From Caballeronia megalochromosomata (GTDB lineage Bacteria; Pseudomonadota; Gammaproteobacteria; Burkholderiales; Burkholderiaceae), in contig LRBF01000229.1 in NCBI GenBank assembly GCA_001580565.1, positions 124,001 to 188,000 on the forward strand: a stretch of 64,000 nucleotides of DNA. Reading direction: 5' to 3'. Positions within the stretch are counted from its first letter, which is position 1, and each line of letters begins with the position of its first letter. This document shows, piece by piece, positions 9,227 through 17,888 of this stretch. The notes beneath the pieces were generated by a model. The model had not been told where the DNA came from. It saw nothing but the letters and a program-made list of their open reading frames with translations, and searched no databases. The translations under genes and the position numbers were made by a program.

Positions 9227-9568
9227 TCATCGAGGCCGGCGCAGAACCTGCCCAAGATCACCGAGAAAGCGCTCGACAGAAGCGTCATCCAGTTTGTAGT
9301 ACACCCAGTTCTTGATCTTTTTGGAGGTGACCAGCCCTGCCTTTGCCAGCGTTTGCATGTGCGTGGTCACCGTCGGCTGGCTCAGGCCGATCTTCTCCGT
9401 GATGATTCCAACGCAGACCCCGTCCTCCAGCAGATCGCCGTCCTGCTGCGGCGGGAAACGCTTCTCCGGCTCGGTCAGCCAGATCAGGATCGTGAACCTG
9501 TGACGGTTCGAAAGTGCATTCAGGGCGTCATGCAGCCGCTTCTCATGTGCGTTGCTCGATCTCGACAT
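9227..9568 (-). CDS. ArsR-family winged-helix repressor
   Basis: A 113-residue ArsR/SmtB-type regulator. The helix-turn-helix is IITEKIGLSQPTVTTHMQTLAKAGLV, followed by the wing KKIKNWVYYKL. The classic metal-binding ELCVCDL motif is not present: one cysteine is left in GVCVG, so metal sensing is doubtful. The ATG at 9568 is preferred because AAGGAGG lies about 12 bases upstream; an alternative GTG at 9592 has no such site. The gene is divergent from an MFS exporter, with a palindromic operator between them, so it probably represses the exporter cluster. Confidence 0.8.
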   Translation of the reverse strand: MSRSSNAHEKRLHDALNALSNRHRFTILIWLTEPEKRFPPQQDGDLLEDGVCVGIITEKIGLSQPTVTTHMQTLAKAGLVTSKKIKNWVYYKLDDASVERFLGDLGQVLRRPR

Positions 9569-9604
9569 AGGTCGGCGTTTCCTCCTTGACACGTTCCCGC
9601 ATCC

Positions 9605-9644
9605 AATATAGAAATATATCTATATTGATAACCTTCAATATAGA
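9605..9644. promoter_or_regulatory. Probable operator of the ArsR-type repressor
   Basis: An AT-rich inverted repeat has arms AATATAGA (9605-9612) and TCTATATT (9619-9626) with a six-base spacer. A third half-site copy, AATATAGA, lies at 9637-9644, only ten bases before the MFS start codon. The spacing and symmetry suit an ArsR dimer, and the position lets one protein control both divergent genes. The sequence is much more AT-rich than its surroundings. Confidence 0.65.
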
Positions 9645-9654
9645 ATATCCGACC

Positions 9655-10899
9655 ATGAGCACCGATGCAATTGCTTCCGCCGAAGCAGGCAGCACCGCGA
9701 GAACGATCGGTATTGCCGTCGTATTCACGCTCTTCACTGCGGTGGCGTTCGGCTTCGGCGTCTATCTCTTCGCCCTGGTCGTCACCGCGATGCGGGCGAG
9801 CGTCGAATTCGACTACGCCGCAATGGGAATCGCAACCGGGGGCGCGCAGGTTGCGTATCTCGTCGCGGCGCTGCTCTGTCCGCTTCTTGTCAGGCGCTTT
9901 GGCGGAGGACGGGTCATCGTGAGCGCCGTCGCCGCATCGGGCATGTTGCTCCTGGTCTTCGCGGGAGTTCGAAGCGTCCTGCAGAGCGGACTCGTTCTTG
10001 CTGGTCTCGGCGCAGCGGCGGCCCTCATGATCGTCCCGACCGTCGGCGCGATTGCGAGCGCCGTGCCGTTCGCCTACCGATCCCGCGTCAATGGTCTGGT
10101 ATCCAGCGGTACGGCCTATGGGCAACTGGCCAACGGCATGCTCGTTCCGTGGCTTGTGACAGGCCACGGTTGGCGATCGATCTGGCTCGTGACGGGCGTG
10201 GTGTCGCTCGCGGTCATGCTGCTCGGATTCGTGACGCTCCGATTGCTCGCTTCTCACCTGTTTGTCCGCGATGTGTCGCCGGGCGCAGTCGATGATCGGG
10301 GATCCAGCGCGCCTTACCGGATCGTCACGGCGCGCAATCTGACCGTCTGGATACTGCTGGCGCTCGGTGGAATGGCCTGCGGGCCGTGGCAAAACTATCT
10401 GTCGAGCTTTCTGACGGAAGAACGGGGACGTTCACTGGCAATAGTCGGACAGCTTTGGTCGATCATCGGCGTGACCGGGCTTTTCAGCGGTTTCCTGGCA
10501 GGCGTGCTTGCCGACAAGGTCGGCGTGCGGATCGCCCTCATCGTTTCCTATGTCACGCTCGCCTGTTCTGCCCTCCTGATCGCGTTTCAAATAGACCTCT
10601 GGTTCTTGCGCGCGGCTGCCGTTTGCTTCGGATGGTCGTTCTACGCCATCTACGGCCTGATTCCCGCCTATATCAGCAAGACCGTCGAGCCACACGCGGC
10701 AACCAGGGTGTTCGCCGTCGCCAACGTCTTTCTTGGACTGGGCACGACACTGGGCAACGCCATCGGAGGGCGTATACCGAGCTGGTCCGGGTCGCTTCAG
10801 GGCGTCTATATCGTCGCGTCGGCACTCGCGTGCGTGGGCGTGATAGCCACAACGATCCTGCAAGATGAACGACGGCCCGGCTCTCATATAAGATCATGA
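9655..10899 (+). CDS. MFS transporter
   Basis: A 414-residue major facilitator protein with about 12 predicted membrane helices. Two halves are separated by a cytoplasmic loop near residues 210-230 (VSPGAVDDRGSS). It resembles monocarboxylate/oxalate-formate type MFS carriers in its overall helix pattern, but the substrate is unknown. The ATG at 9655 is taken as the start because upstream in-frame codons lie inside the operator. Its stop forms an ATGA with a possible start of the next frame. It is likely co-transcribed with the reductase and aminotransferase genes downstream. Confidence 0.78.
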   Translation: MSTDAIASAEAGSTARTIGIAVVFTLFTAVAFGFGVYLFALVVTAMRASVEFDYAAMGIATGGAQVAYLVAALLCPLLVRRFGGGRVIVSAVAASGMLLLVFAGVRSVLQSGLVLAGLGAAAALMIVPTVGAIASAVPFAYRSRVNGLVSSGTAYGQLANGMLVPWLVTGHGWRSIWLVTGVVSLAVMLLGFVTLRLLASHLFVRDVSPGAVDDRGSSAPYRIVTARNLTVWILLALGGMACGPWQNYLSSFLTEERGRSLAIVGQLWSIIGVTGLFSGFLAGVLADKVGVRIALIVSYVTLACSALLIAFQIDLWFLRAAAVCFGWSFYAIYGLIPAYISKTVEPHAATRVFAVANVFLGLGTTLGNAIGGRIPSWSGSLQGVYIVASALACVGVIATTILQDERRPGSHIRS

Positions 10900-10934
10900 G
10901 TCAACCTAGCCAGACGTCCAGACGGAGACACACG

Positions 10935-11585
10935 ATGACACGCGTTCGCGTTCAGAGCTTCACCATCTCGCTCGACGGATACGGAGCAGGCCCGGATCAG
11001 GCCATCGACAATCCGCTCGGCATCGGCGGGACGGAACTGCACCAGTGGGTGTTTCCAACACGCACGTTCCAGCGGGTCCTGTTCGGGAACGACGGCGGCA
11101 CGACCGGCGTCGACGATGACTTCGCCGCTCGCGGCTTTGAAAATGTCGGGGCCTGGATTCTCGGAAGGAACATGTTCAGCCCGTCTCGCGGGCCCTGGAC
11201 GGACATGAACTGGAAAGGCTGGTGGGGAGACAATCCGCCGTATCACGTTCAGGTCTTCATCCTGACGCATCATGCACGTCCGAGCATCGAGATGGAAGGC
11301 GGCACGACGTTCCATTTCGTCACGGGCGGCATTCGCGAGGCGCTCGAAAGGGCACGCGAGGCGGCCGGCGGGAAGGACGTGCGCATAGGCGGTGGAGCGA
11401 ACACCATCCAGCAGTATCTTCGCGAAGGCCTCATCGATGAACTGCACATTGCTATCGCACCCGTCCTGCTCGGTCGGGGAGAAAGGCTGTTCGAAGGGGT
11501 CGACTTGCGGGCTCTCGGATATGAATGCGTCGAATCGGTAGCATCGGAGAAAGCCACGCACGTCGTCCTGCAGCGCCAGGCGTAG
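10935..11585 (+). CDS. Dihydrofolate reductase/RibD C-terminal family protein
   Basis: A 216-residue protein with the RibD-C/DHFR fold. The N-terminal strand VRVQSFTISLDGYGAG is typical, as are GGANTIQQYLREGLIDELHIAIAPVLLG and GERLFEG in the C-terminal half. These proteins are probably NADPH-dependent reductases of uncharacterised substrates. The ATG at 10935 has GGAG at 10924-10927 and matches the usual family start. An ATG at 10896, overlapping the MFS stop as ATGA, would add 13 residues and cannot be excluded. Confidence 0.78.
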   Translation: MTRVRVQSFTISLDGYGAGPDQAIDNPLGIGGTELHQWVFPTRTFQRVLFGNDGGTTGVDDDFAARGFENVGAWILGRNMFSPSRGPWTDMNWKGWWGDNPPYHVQVFILTHHARPSIEMEGGTTFHFVTGGIREALERAREAAGGKDVRIGGGANTIQQYLREGLIDELHIAIAPVLLGRGERLFEGVDLRALGYECVESVASEKATHVVLQRQA

Positions 11586-11637
11586 AATTTGTTTTCGATC
11601 GTTCTATTCGTCTATTCGTTTATTGCAGGAGGCGAGC

Positions 11638-12765
11638 GTGCCAGGGTTACTTCCCGATGTCGACCGCGAGGGGCTCCTCGAATATTCAGTCGTGTACAGC
11701 GACCGATCCATCAATCATATGTCGCAGCTCTTTCAGGGCGTCATGCGCGACATTTCCGGTTCCCTGAAAAAGGTCTACAACGCGAAGTCAGCCATTGTCG
11801 TGCCGGGCAGCGGGACGTTCGGCATGGAAGCCGTTGCCCGGCAGTTTGCGACCAACAGGAAGTGCCTGGTCATCCGCAATGGCTGGTTCAGTTTCCGCTG
11901 GTCGCAGATTTTCGACATGGGCGACATTCCATCTGAATCGATGGTGTTGAAGGCGCGTCCGGCCGCACAAGGAAGGCAGGCCGCCTATGCACCGCCTCCG
12001 GTCGAAGAAGTGGTCGCTGCGATCAGGGAGAACAAGCCGGATCTGGTTTTCGCGCCGCATGTCGAGACCGCATCCGGCATGATGCTGCCCGATACTTACC
12101 TGCGCGCGGTGTCGGACGCCGTGCATGCGGTCGGCGGCATGTTCGTACTGGATTGCATCGCCTCCGGCACGGTCTGGGTCGACATGCAGGCGAGCGGCAT
12201 CGATGTCCTGATCAGCGCACCGCAAAAGGGATGGAGCGCGTCACCCTGCTGCGCGCTGGTCATGCTGAGCCCCCTCGCGCGCGAACGCATCGACGCAACG
12301 ACCAGCACCAGTTTCGCGTGCGATCTCGGCAAATGGCTGCAAATCATGGAGGCCTACGAGAACAACGGGTTCGCGTACCACGCCACGATGCCCACGGACA
12401 GTCTCGCGATACTGCGCGACATCATGAAGGAAACCGAGGCATACGGCTTCGACAAGGTGCGAGCGGAGCAGCTCGAACTCGGCAAGCGCGTTCGCTCACT
12501 CCTGGCTGACAAAGGATTCAAAAGCGTGGCGGCCGATGGTTTCGAGGCGCCGGGCGTCGTGGTGTGCTACACGGACGATGACGGAATACGATCCGGCAAG
12601 AAGTTTGCCGACGCCGGCTTGCAGATCGCGCCCGGCGTGCCGCTCCAATGCGATGAGCCGAGCGATTTCAAGACCTTCCGCATCGGGTTGTTCGGCCTGG
12701 ACAAACTGCATGACATCGAAGGCACGGTGACGAGGCTCGCCAGGGCGCTGGAGAGTATGCAGTAG
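11638..12765 (+). CDS. Class V aminotransferase (alanine-glyoxylate/serine-pyruvate type)
   Basis: A 375-residue PLP enzyme of aminotransferase class V. The glycine-rich PLP phosphate region is VVPGSGTFGMEA near residue 55, the cofactor aspartate lies in FVLDCIASG, and the Schiff-base lysine is in SAPQKGWSASP. The GTG at 11638 is chosen because AGGAGG at 11627-11632 fits only that codon; an in-frame TTG at 11623 lies before the site. Two tandem TCTATTCG units precede it. It follows the MFS and reductase genes in the same direction, so it may serve the same unknown pathway. Confidence 0.8.
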   Translation: MPGLLPDVDREGLLEYSVVYSDRSINHMSQLFQGVMRDISGSLKKVYNAKSAIVVPGSGTFGMEAVARQFATNRKCLVIRNGWFSFRWSQIFDMGDIPSESMVLKARPAAQGRQAAYAPPPVEEVVAAIRENKPDLVFAPHVETASGMMLPDTYLRAVSDAVHAVGGMFVLDCIASGTVWVDMQASGIDVLISAPQKGWSASPCCALVMLSPLARERIDATTSTSFACDLGKWLQIMEAYENNGFAYHATMPTDSLAILRDIMKETEAYGFDKVRAEQLELGKRVRSLLADKGFKSVAADGFEAPGVVVCYTDDDGIRSGKKFADAGLQIAPGVPLQCDEPSDFKTFRIGLFGLDKLHDIEGTVTRLARALESMQ

Positions 12766-12943
12766 CTCTGGAAGGCAACTCACCCTACACGGCCACCAAA
12801 AATACAGCGTCCTGAGTGACGCTTCTTGGAGGCACTCGCGTGGCGTGTTCGCTGGTACCCGAGTTGCGCCGACGCGTCGCTCGATGCCCACGCCTCCATC
12901 CGATTTAATTGCCGCTGCAGCTTGGAGTTGCCGACCTCGTCGC

Positions 12944-13204
12944 TCAGCGCATGACCGTCGGCTGCGTCTGCGCGTGCTCCTGTGATTGCGCCTCGGCAGC
13001 CTGCTTGCGCTTCTCTTTGGCGAGATGCCGGCCGACGACGCAGCCACCGACGGCGCCGACCACAGCATGATGACCCGCATAGTGACCGGCGACACCGCCG
13101 ACAACCGCGCCTTTCAAGCATCCTTCTGCACTCGCAGCGCCAGCGGATACAAGCAATGCACTCCCCAACAGGACTAACATCATCTTTTTCATTGCTTCAC
13201 TCAT
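12944..13204 (-). CDS. Small exported glycine-zipper protein
   Basis: An 86-residue protein with an N-terminal signal peptide (KKMMLVLLGSALLVSAGAASA) and then a glycine-zipper segment, roughly residues 30-60 (LKGAVVGGVAGHYAGHHAVVGAVGGCVVG). The rest is a charged, glutamine-rich tail. Glycine-zipper proteins usually associate with the outer membrane or envelope. A second ATG at 13192 (MKKMM) is an equally plausible start. Two cysteines flank the zipper. The function is unknown. Confidence 0.6.
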   Translation of the reverse strand: MSEAMKKMMLVLLGSALLVSAGAASAEGCLKGAVVGGVAGHYAGHHAVVGAVGGCVVGRHLAKEKRKQAAEAQSQEHAQTQPTVMR

Positions 13205-13370
13205 CTTGTTGCGACGGTCGCGACATATGTAGCCGGTGTTGCTGCCTATGCCCCGAGCATCAATTCCTTGTTGAAACGACTGCGCAAGCGTTAAACCGCT
13301 GCTCGTCCAGGTACATGAGCGCCCGCAACGCCGAAAAGGAACCCTCGATTCGGCGTTGCGAGTATCAGAT

Positions 13371-13700
13371 TCACTGCCCGATCTGCCGGCTTACCCGATT
13401 TTCCTGCTGGTTGAGCGCCCGGTCTTCTTGACGGGTGATATGACCGCCGTTTTGGCTCGCCATCAGACGCTCCTCATGACGCACTTGATGGTCATCGCGA
13501 TGCAGCCGCATCGCCTCGCCACGCGACATCTCGCCTTCCCGGACTTCCTGATGGATTCGGCGGTCCTGATTGGCCAGCCGCTGATTGACCTCGGCGCGGC
13601 GCGGATGCGATGCATCCCAGTTCGTCGCAGCCGATGCGGTTCCTGCGAAAGCGATTGACAGCGCGGCGATTGCTGCGAGCCGCTGAGTGAGCGATTTCAT
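13371..13700 (-). CDS. Exported charged helical protein, unknown function
   Basis: A 109-residue protein with a clear signal peptide ending ASAA near residue 25. The mature part is very rich in Arg, Glu, Gln and His and predicted helical (RRAEVNQRLANQDRRIHQEVREGEMSRGEA is its start region, read in overlapping pieces). A good ribosome site (GGGAG) precedes the ATG at 13700. Similar small periplasmic proteins are common in Burkholderia relatives and remain unnamed. Confidence 0.62.
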   Translation of the reverse strand: MKSLTQRLAAIAALSIAFAGTASAATNWDASHPRRAEVNQRLANQDRRIHQEVREGEMSRGEAMRLHRDDHQVRHEERLMASQNGGHITRQEDRALNQQENRVSRQIGQ

Positions 13701-13958
13701 GATTATCTCCCGTCGAGTCGATGAGACGGCTTCGTGCCGTTCATTGCCTCAACGCTCGCCGTCACCGGCTTGTTGACGTTGCATCTGTGAGTTGTGAAAC
13801 CGAATATTTCCGATTGGACTTCGGGGGTCGGGCTGGAAGAAGCGTGGTTTCGAATTACCCGCCTCGTTACACACAAAAACACTCGTAATCTGATGTCCCC
13901 ATAACCTTGGGAGTAAGCTTTCGGTGCTGAGCTAATATCTTTGGACGGAGACGGCAAG

Positions 13959-14297
13959 ATGAACACCGCTTTAGAATCAACTTCCAGCTCCGACAGGCAT
14001 ACACCCGACTCGGTACTGACACTGGCCGCATATCTGGAAATTGCACTCGAAAAGGGCAAGCAGGTGGTCATGATGCGCCGCGATGACGACTGTTTCGCGG
14101 TGTATGTCGGAGACCCATCCGACGAGGACGGCAAATTATCCAGCCATGGGACCATTTCGACAGCCGTAGCAGAGGAGCTGCTTGGACTGACCCAGGTAGG
14201 TTTGAATCGGCTAACGGTGGGCGACCAGACGTATCGCTTTTTTCGAAGCTTTACCTACATCTCAGACGGTGGCGCAGTCGTATTCGCCCCGACTTAG
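13959..14297 (+). CDS. Hypothetical protein
   Basis: A 112-residue soluble protein with no signal peptide and no recognised domain. It reads as alternating short strands and helices (VLTLAAYLEIALEKGKQVV, then DDDCFAVYVGDPSDEDG). GGAG at 13947-13950 supports the ATG at 13959; a TTG further upstream is less likely. Codon use is less GC-biased than in the flanking core regions. The function is unknown. Confidence 0.5.
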   Translation: MNTALESTSSSDRHTPDSVLTLAAYLEIALEKGKQVVMMRRDDDCFAVYVGDPSDEDGKLSSHGTISTAVAEELLGLTQVGLNRLTVGDQTYRFFRSFTYISDGGAVVFAPT

Positions 14298-14575
14298 AAT
14301 GGGACGCCAGGCGGCCTCTCGGATGCCAGTAGCGCTCATGCGGCCCGGTCGAAAGGCGGTACGTGAACTGGACTCCTGTTGCAAACGAGACGCCGGGCTT
14401 CGCGCCCCACTACGCGACATGAATGCGACGTTGGTCGCACCCATGTGACCACGAAACGAAGCAGGTGCGGGACAAAAACTCCGACAAGCCCCGTTCGTGC
14501 GGCAGAAAGCGAACTGAAGCGCGCCCTGAGGCGACGAAGGCTGCCGGGCGACCACAGCGACGTGCAGAGGACAAG

Positions 14576-14980
14576 ATGCATTTTTCGATGAGACGGTCGA
14601 ACGCACGAGGGTCCTGGCTTTCACCGCACGCGAAAGAGCGGGTGAGCGAACGATGCTCCCTTTCGGCAACTGCTGTCCGCGCGATGATAGACACAGGTCG
14701 GTGCGTGTGGCTCGGCGAATCTTCCCTGACCCGGTGCCTGAATCTCATCTACAGTCGAGTGGACGACCGGTTTTTCGTCGTCGTGCAAGACACCGGCAAC
14801 AGGGCTGTCGTTACCGTTCTTCCTCTTTGGATGTGGAAGAACGGGACGTTACTAGAGACCTCATCGGAAGCAAGCGAAGCTCGAAGGCTGGCTCTCGAAC
14901 CATCGTCGCCCCGGTCAGAAGGAAAAGAAATCAGACATCGTCCGCGAAACCCAAGCGGCTTGTTCGGGCGTCGACGATGA
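14576..14980 (+). CDS. Hypothetical protein with HxxxRxxxR motif (possibly DUF4258-like)
   Basis: A 134-residue soluble protein. Residues 18-26 read HAKERVSER, and RCLNLIYSRVDDRFFVVVQDTG follows, a layout reminiscent of DUF4258-type small proteins, which have been linked to RNase-like toxins. That resemblance is weak and by eye only. The ATG at 14576 has GAGG close upstream; the frame stays open further upstream but with arginine-rich noise. No antitoxin partner is evident on either side. Confidence 0.45.
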   Translation: MHFSMRRSNARGSWLSPHAKERVSERCSLSATAVRAMIDTGRCVWLGESSLTRCLNLIYSRVDDRFFVVVQDTGNRAVVTVLPLWMWKNGTLLETSSEASEARRLALEPSSPRSEGKEIRHRPRNPSGLFGRRR

Positions 14981-15012
14981 ATATCGGCGACACGCGCCGC
15001 CGGCAAGAAAGG

Positions 15013-15306
15013 TCAGTTGCAGCCGTAGCCCGTATGACGATTCCACCAGCATATTGCTTCACCTTCGGTGCAAACGAACATGCTGCCAACCGTGTCGCAT
15101 TGAACAGTAGTCTGCCGGCGACCAGTCGACGTCGGACTGTCTTTTGTTAACTCCGAGTCTGATGACGCGACTGCGCTCTCTATCGCTGCGCGGACCTTTG
15201 CAGTCCCTTCGGTAGGTTTCTTTGTTGCCGCGACGGGCGCGACGCTGCAAGCAGAAACGAAGGCGCACAGACAAATCGATATGAGCAAGCGGTTTGCCGA
15301 AACCAT
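15013..15306 (-). CDS. Small lipoprotein
   Basis: A 97-residue predicted lipoprotein. The N-terminus MVSANRLLISICLCAFVSAC contains a hydrophobic core and a lipobox (VSAC) that places the lipidated cysteine at residue 20. The mature part has four further cysteines in the last 30 residues, probably forming disulfides. The ATG at 15306 is preceded by GGGAG. The function is unknown. Confidence 0.58.
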   Translation of the reverse strand: MVSANRLLISICLCAFVSACSVAPVAATKKPTEGTAKVRAAIESAVASSDSELTKDSPTSTGRRQTTVQCDTVGSMFVCTEGEAICWWNRHTGYGCN

Positions 15307-15636
15307 GATCTTCTCCCACTCCGTACCGGACGCGTTGCGCCTCACCGTCTGAACCCCAAGATTGTCATAGTGAACGTGGAACGATTCTATCCCTACGTCT
15401 GCGACGTCGTTCCAGATGCATGGGAGACACCTTCGAGGGGGCGCCTCACTCATCTCTCAGGAATAGTTGAACCGCCCGTCACGGACCTGGCGTTGCGCTG
15501 AGCCTCCACGGGGAACGGCAACAGCGTGGCCGATACGGCGCTGCACAAACGATTTCTATGGTCCAGCGTCAACGCCGCACCTTCTCGGACGTTAATCCGG
15601 CAGGGCGCACAGCCTTATATCTCCCGGAGAATAGTC
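15307..15636. other. Intergenic region between divergent genes, nothing further seen
   Basis: These 330 bases separate the minus-strand lipoprotein from the plus-strand PsiF-like gene and must hold both promoters. I see no convincing coding frame, RNA gene or strong hairpin in it; the open frames that cross it lack ribosome sites and sensible composition. Confidence 0.5.
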
Positions 15637-15960
15637 ATGAACAAAATTATCGCAGTCGCTGTAGCAACATACTTCTCGGTCGGAATCGCGTGTGCCCAAA
15701 CGTCGGCGCCTTCTGCCGCGACTGCTAAACCCGCGCCGACGGCGGCAGGGTCGAGCTGTGAGGCCCAGGCAATCGATAAGAACGGAAAGGCGCTGGCCGG
15801 CGCAGCCAAGACGTCCTTCATCAAGAAGTGCGAAGCTGGCAACAAGAGCAATGTCTCCACTGCATGTGCGAGCAAAGCGGTCGGAAAAGACGGAAAGCCG
15901 CTCGCGGGTGCTGCCAAAACGTCGTTCATGAAAAAGTGTGAGGCTGATGCCGGCAAATAA
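15637..15960 (+). CDS. PsiF-repeat exported protein
   Basis: A 107-residue periplasmic protein. A signal peptide (MNKIIAVAVATYFSVGIACA) is followed by a proline/alanine linker and two copies of the PsiF motif: a cysteine, about ten residues, then LAGAAKTSFxKKCEA, around residues 41-67 and 77-104. PsiF in Escherichia coli is induced by phosphate starvation; its function is unknown. GGAGA at 15626-15630 supports the start. The two repeats are nearly identical, which suggests duplication. Confidence 0.75.
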   Translation: MNKIIAVAVATYFSVGIACAQTSAPSAATAKPAPTAAGSSCEAQAIDKNGKALAGAAKTSFIKKCEAGNKSNVSTACASKAVGKDGKPLAGAAKTSFMKKCEADAGK

Positions 15961-16239
15961 TCCTTGAGCCGAAGAAGGCTGGTCTGATTGCCGTTGGGTG
16001 CGTCCGGTTTTGAGCGCCAGCCTTCTTCGCCGCGCGTCCTGATTGAGCTTCCGATACGATCCATTCTTGCAAAGCAAGCACACGCCGCTGTAGGAGCAAT
16101 CAAGCTGCTCAAGCGTGACAGTGGCCGAGAAAGTGCATCCCCGAAGCACTTCGGCTATTGGTAGTCGAACCAGCTTACTTCCCGTTCCGTGGGGACCTCA
16201 AGGTACTGCGCGCACCTTGCGAATTCACACTTCAGAGAT

Positions 16240-16467
16240 TCAGGTCACACGCGCGACTGTGAATCGCACGCGCTTGTGCTCCGGATTCTCAATCTCATCG
16301 ACGATGGCAACAGCAAAGTCGGCGACCGAAATGCCCGCCGGCTTGTCTCTCTCCATCAAAAGATTTTCTCCGCCGACTCGATAGCTTCCGGTCCGCTCGC
16401 CTTCCGCCAACAAAGCCGGGGAATACGCGCATTCGATGAGCGTCACGTCTCGTCCGTCTGACGTCAA
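16240..16467 (-). pseudogene. C-terminal remnant of an NmrA-like NAD(P)-binding oxidoreductase
   Basis: The frame encodes about 65 residues matching only the end of NAD(P)H-binding SDR-a5/NmrA-type proteins, which are normally about 210 residues: SPALLAEGERTGSYRVGGENLL, then ISVADFAVAIVDEIENPEHKRVRFTVA. The Rossmann half with its GxxGxxG motif is absent, and the maltose acetyltransferase gene begins where it should be. No ribosome site precedes it. It is best read as a gene cut by a deletion or insertion. Confidence 0.7.
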
Positions 16468-16475
16468 CTCGCGAT

Positions 16476-17039
16476 TTATCGTGCTTCGCGCATACGAATG
16501 CGGGCCGGATTACCCACCGCCGTCGTCCCTGCAGGAACGTCGCGAGTAACGACGCTGCCGGCACCAATCAATGCGTCGTCACCGATGGTGACTCCCGGAA
16601 GAATGATTGCGCCTGCGCCTATCCAAACGTTGCGCCCAATCCGAATGGGACGGCCAAATTCCAAGCCGTTTGCTCGAACCGCCGGGTCGCGCGGATGGTC
16701 AGCGGTCAAAATCTGCACGCCGGTGGCAATCTGCGTCATGTCGCCGATTTCCACTGCGACGACGTCCAGGATAGTGCATCCGTAATTCAGAAATACGCCA
16801 GCCCCAAGCGTGATGTTATATCCGTAATCACAGAAGAACGGCGGACGAACCATCGCGTCCGCTCCGACACTGGCGAAGCGGTCTTTCAACAACTGGTATC
16901 GCTCGGCAAGCGGCATGTCGATGTTCGCGTTAAATCGCTGCATCCACGCTCGTGCATCGGCCTGGTCAGCCTGTATCTCCGGCGCGTTGGCCGTGTACAA
17001 CTCGCCTGCCAGCATCTTCTCTTTCTCTGTTCGGACCAT
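16476..17039 (-). CDS. maa: Maltose O-acetyltransferase-type acetyltransferase
   Basis: A 187-residue hexapeptide-repeat acetyltransferase of the LacA/Maa/NodL group, which transfers acetyl from acetyl-CoA to sugars. The N-terminal Maa domain begins MVRTEKEKMLAGELYTANAP, and the left-handed helix region follows (FFCDYGYNITLGAGVFLNYGC), with the catalytic histidine in TADHPRDP. It ends with the usual GVTIGDDALIGAGSVVTRDVPA. GAGGT upstream of 17039 supports the start. It directly abuts the broken oxidoreductase. Confidence 0.85.
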   Translation of the reverse strand: MVRTEKEKMLAGELYTANAPEIQADQADARAWMQRFNANIDMPLAERYQLLKDRFASVGADAMVRPPFFCDYGYNITLGAGVFLNYGCTILDVVAVEIGDMTQIATGVQILTADHPRDPAVRANGLEFGRPIRIGRNVWIGAGAIILPGVTIGDDALIGAGSVVTRDVPAGTTAVGNPARIRMREAR

Positions 17040-17194
17040 GTGTACCTCGCATTCAAGGCTGGCCATCCGCGACCGCGACGTCACGTAGCATAACTCCAAC
17101 GCGAAGCTTCGAACCTGACGGCGAAATTGAAGCGTCCATGGCAGCGTGGAAATGCAACGCTGCCGCCAACGTCAGGGCCTCGAAAAAAGACAAC

Positions 17195-17226
17195 CAAAAA
17201 AGAAAAGCCTGCACGAACGCAGGCTT
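17195..17226 (-). terminator. Intrinsic terminator downstream of the H-NS gene
   Basis: On the minus strand an 8-bp stem AAGCCTGC/GCAGGCTT with a six-base loop is followed by a T-rich run (complement of 17195-17206). It lies about 75 bases past the H-NS stop, in the right orientation to end that transcript. Confidence 0.75.
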
Positions 17227-17301
17227 GAATCCAAGTCGGTGAGACATGGAGGAGACGAAACCAGTATAAACCCTTACCACGGGTTTGCAAGCGGCTGTGA
17301 C

Positions 17302-17649
17302 TCACCGTTCCCGAGCAAACAACGCCGCTTGCACTTTGGCTCGAGTCGCTGCCTGTTTATCGACCAGGAACTCGTTACGGTCCTTGCCTGCAATCCAGCC
17401 GGGCGCGCGCCCCCGTCCGCTCCAAGTTGACCCCGTCACCGGGTCTCGATACTTCGCTGAATGCTCATCAGACGGAGAGTCCGCCTTACGGCCCATCAGT
17501 TCGTTGATGGAGATGCCATACTCGCGCATCTTTGCCACGATTTCATTCAGGGCTTGGCGCGTCTCGCGTTCTTTAATCTCAGCCAATTGTTTGTCTAATG
17601 CTTCCTGCCGGGCACGAAGCTGTGCGATTTCAAAACTTTGATATGCCAT
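17302..17649 (-). CDS. H-NS family nucleoid protein
   Basis: A 115-residue H-NS-like DNA-binding protein. The N-terminal 55 residues are a coiled-coil oligomerisation domain, and the C-terminal domain carries YRDPVTGSTWSGRGRAPGW, the usual AT-hook-like DNA-contact motif of proteobacterial H-NS. It probably silences AT-rich or horizontally acquired DNA, which suits its place in an accessory-looking stretch. The ATG at 17649 has only a weak ribosome site. A terminator follows at 17195-17226. Confidence 0.85.
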   Translation of the reverse strand: MAYQSFEIAQLRARQEALDKQLAEIKERETRQALNEIVAKMREYGISINELMGRKADSPSDEHSAKYRDPVTGSTWSGRGRAPGWIAGKDRNEFLVDKQAATRAKVQAALFARER

Positions 17650-17888
17650 ACGTTCGGAGAATTGTCGTCGGACTTCGATTGAAGTGAGGCCAAGAAATGG
17701 GATTGGAGATTATAGACCGCTACGCTTCGCGGTCCCTTCAGACGGTGTAAGGAGAAGGCTGCGAAGAAGGCCTCTGTAGAGTCAACCGTCATCGAAAGAA
17801 GGGCTTCCAGGCGCAAGACGGCCTTACGAGCGGTCTGTCCGACGACGGCGACAATGCCCGCCCGGACATACTTCATAAACTTGACCAT
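17595..17888 (-). CDS. Doubtful small reading frame, unknown function
   Basis: A 97-residue frame starting MVKFMKYVRAGIVAVVG has GGGAG eight bases before its ATG, the only coding signal in this interval. It overlaps the first 55 bases of the H-NS gene in another frame and its C-terminal half has no protein-like pattern. It could be a real short gene or chance. Confidence 0.25.
   Translation of the reverse strand: MVKFMKYVRAGIVAVVGQTARKAVLRLEALLSMTVDSTEAFFAAFSLHRLKGPRSVAVYNLQSHFLASLQSKSDDNSPNVWHIKVLKSHSFVPGRKH

Noticed and set aside
17053..17305. Short minus-strand frames between maa and H-NS
   Set aside because: They cross the H-NS terminator, lack ribosome sites and have no recognised pattern.
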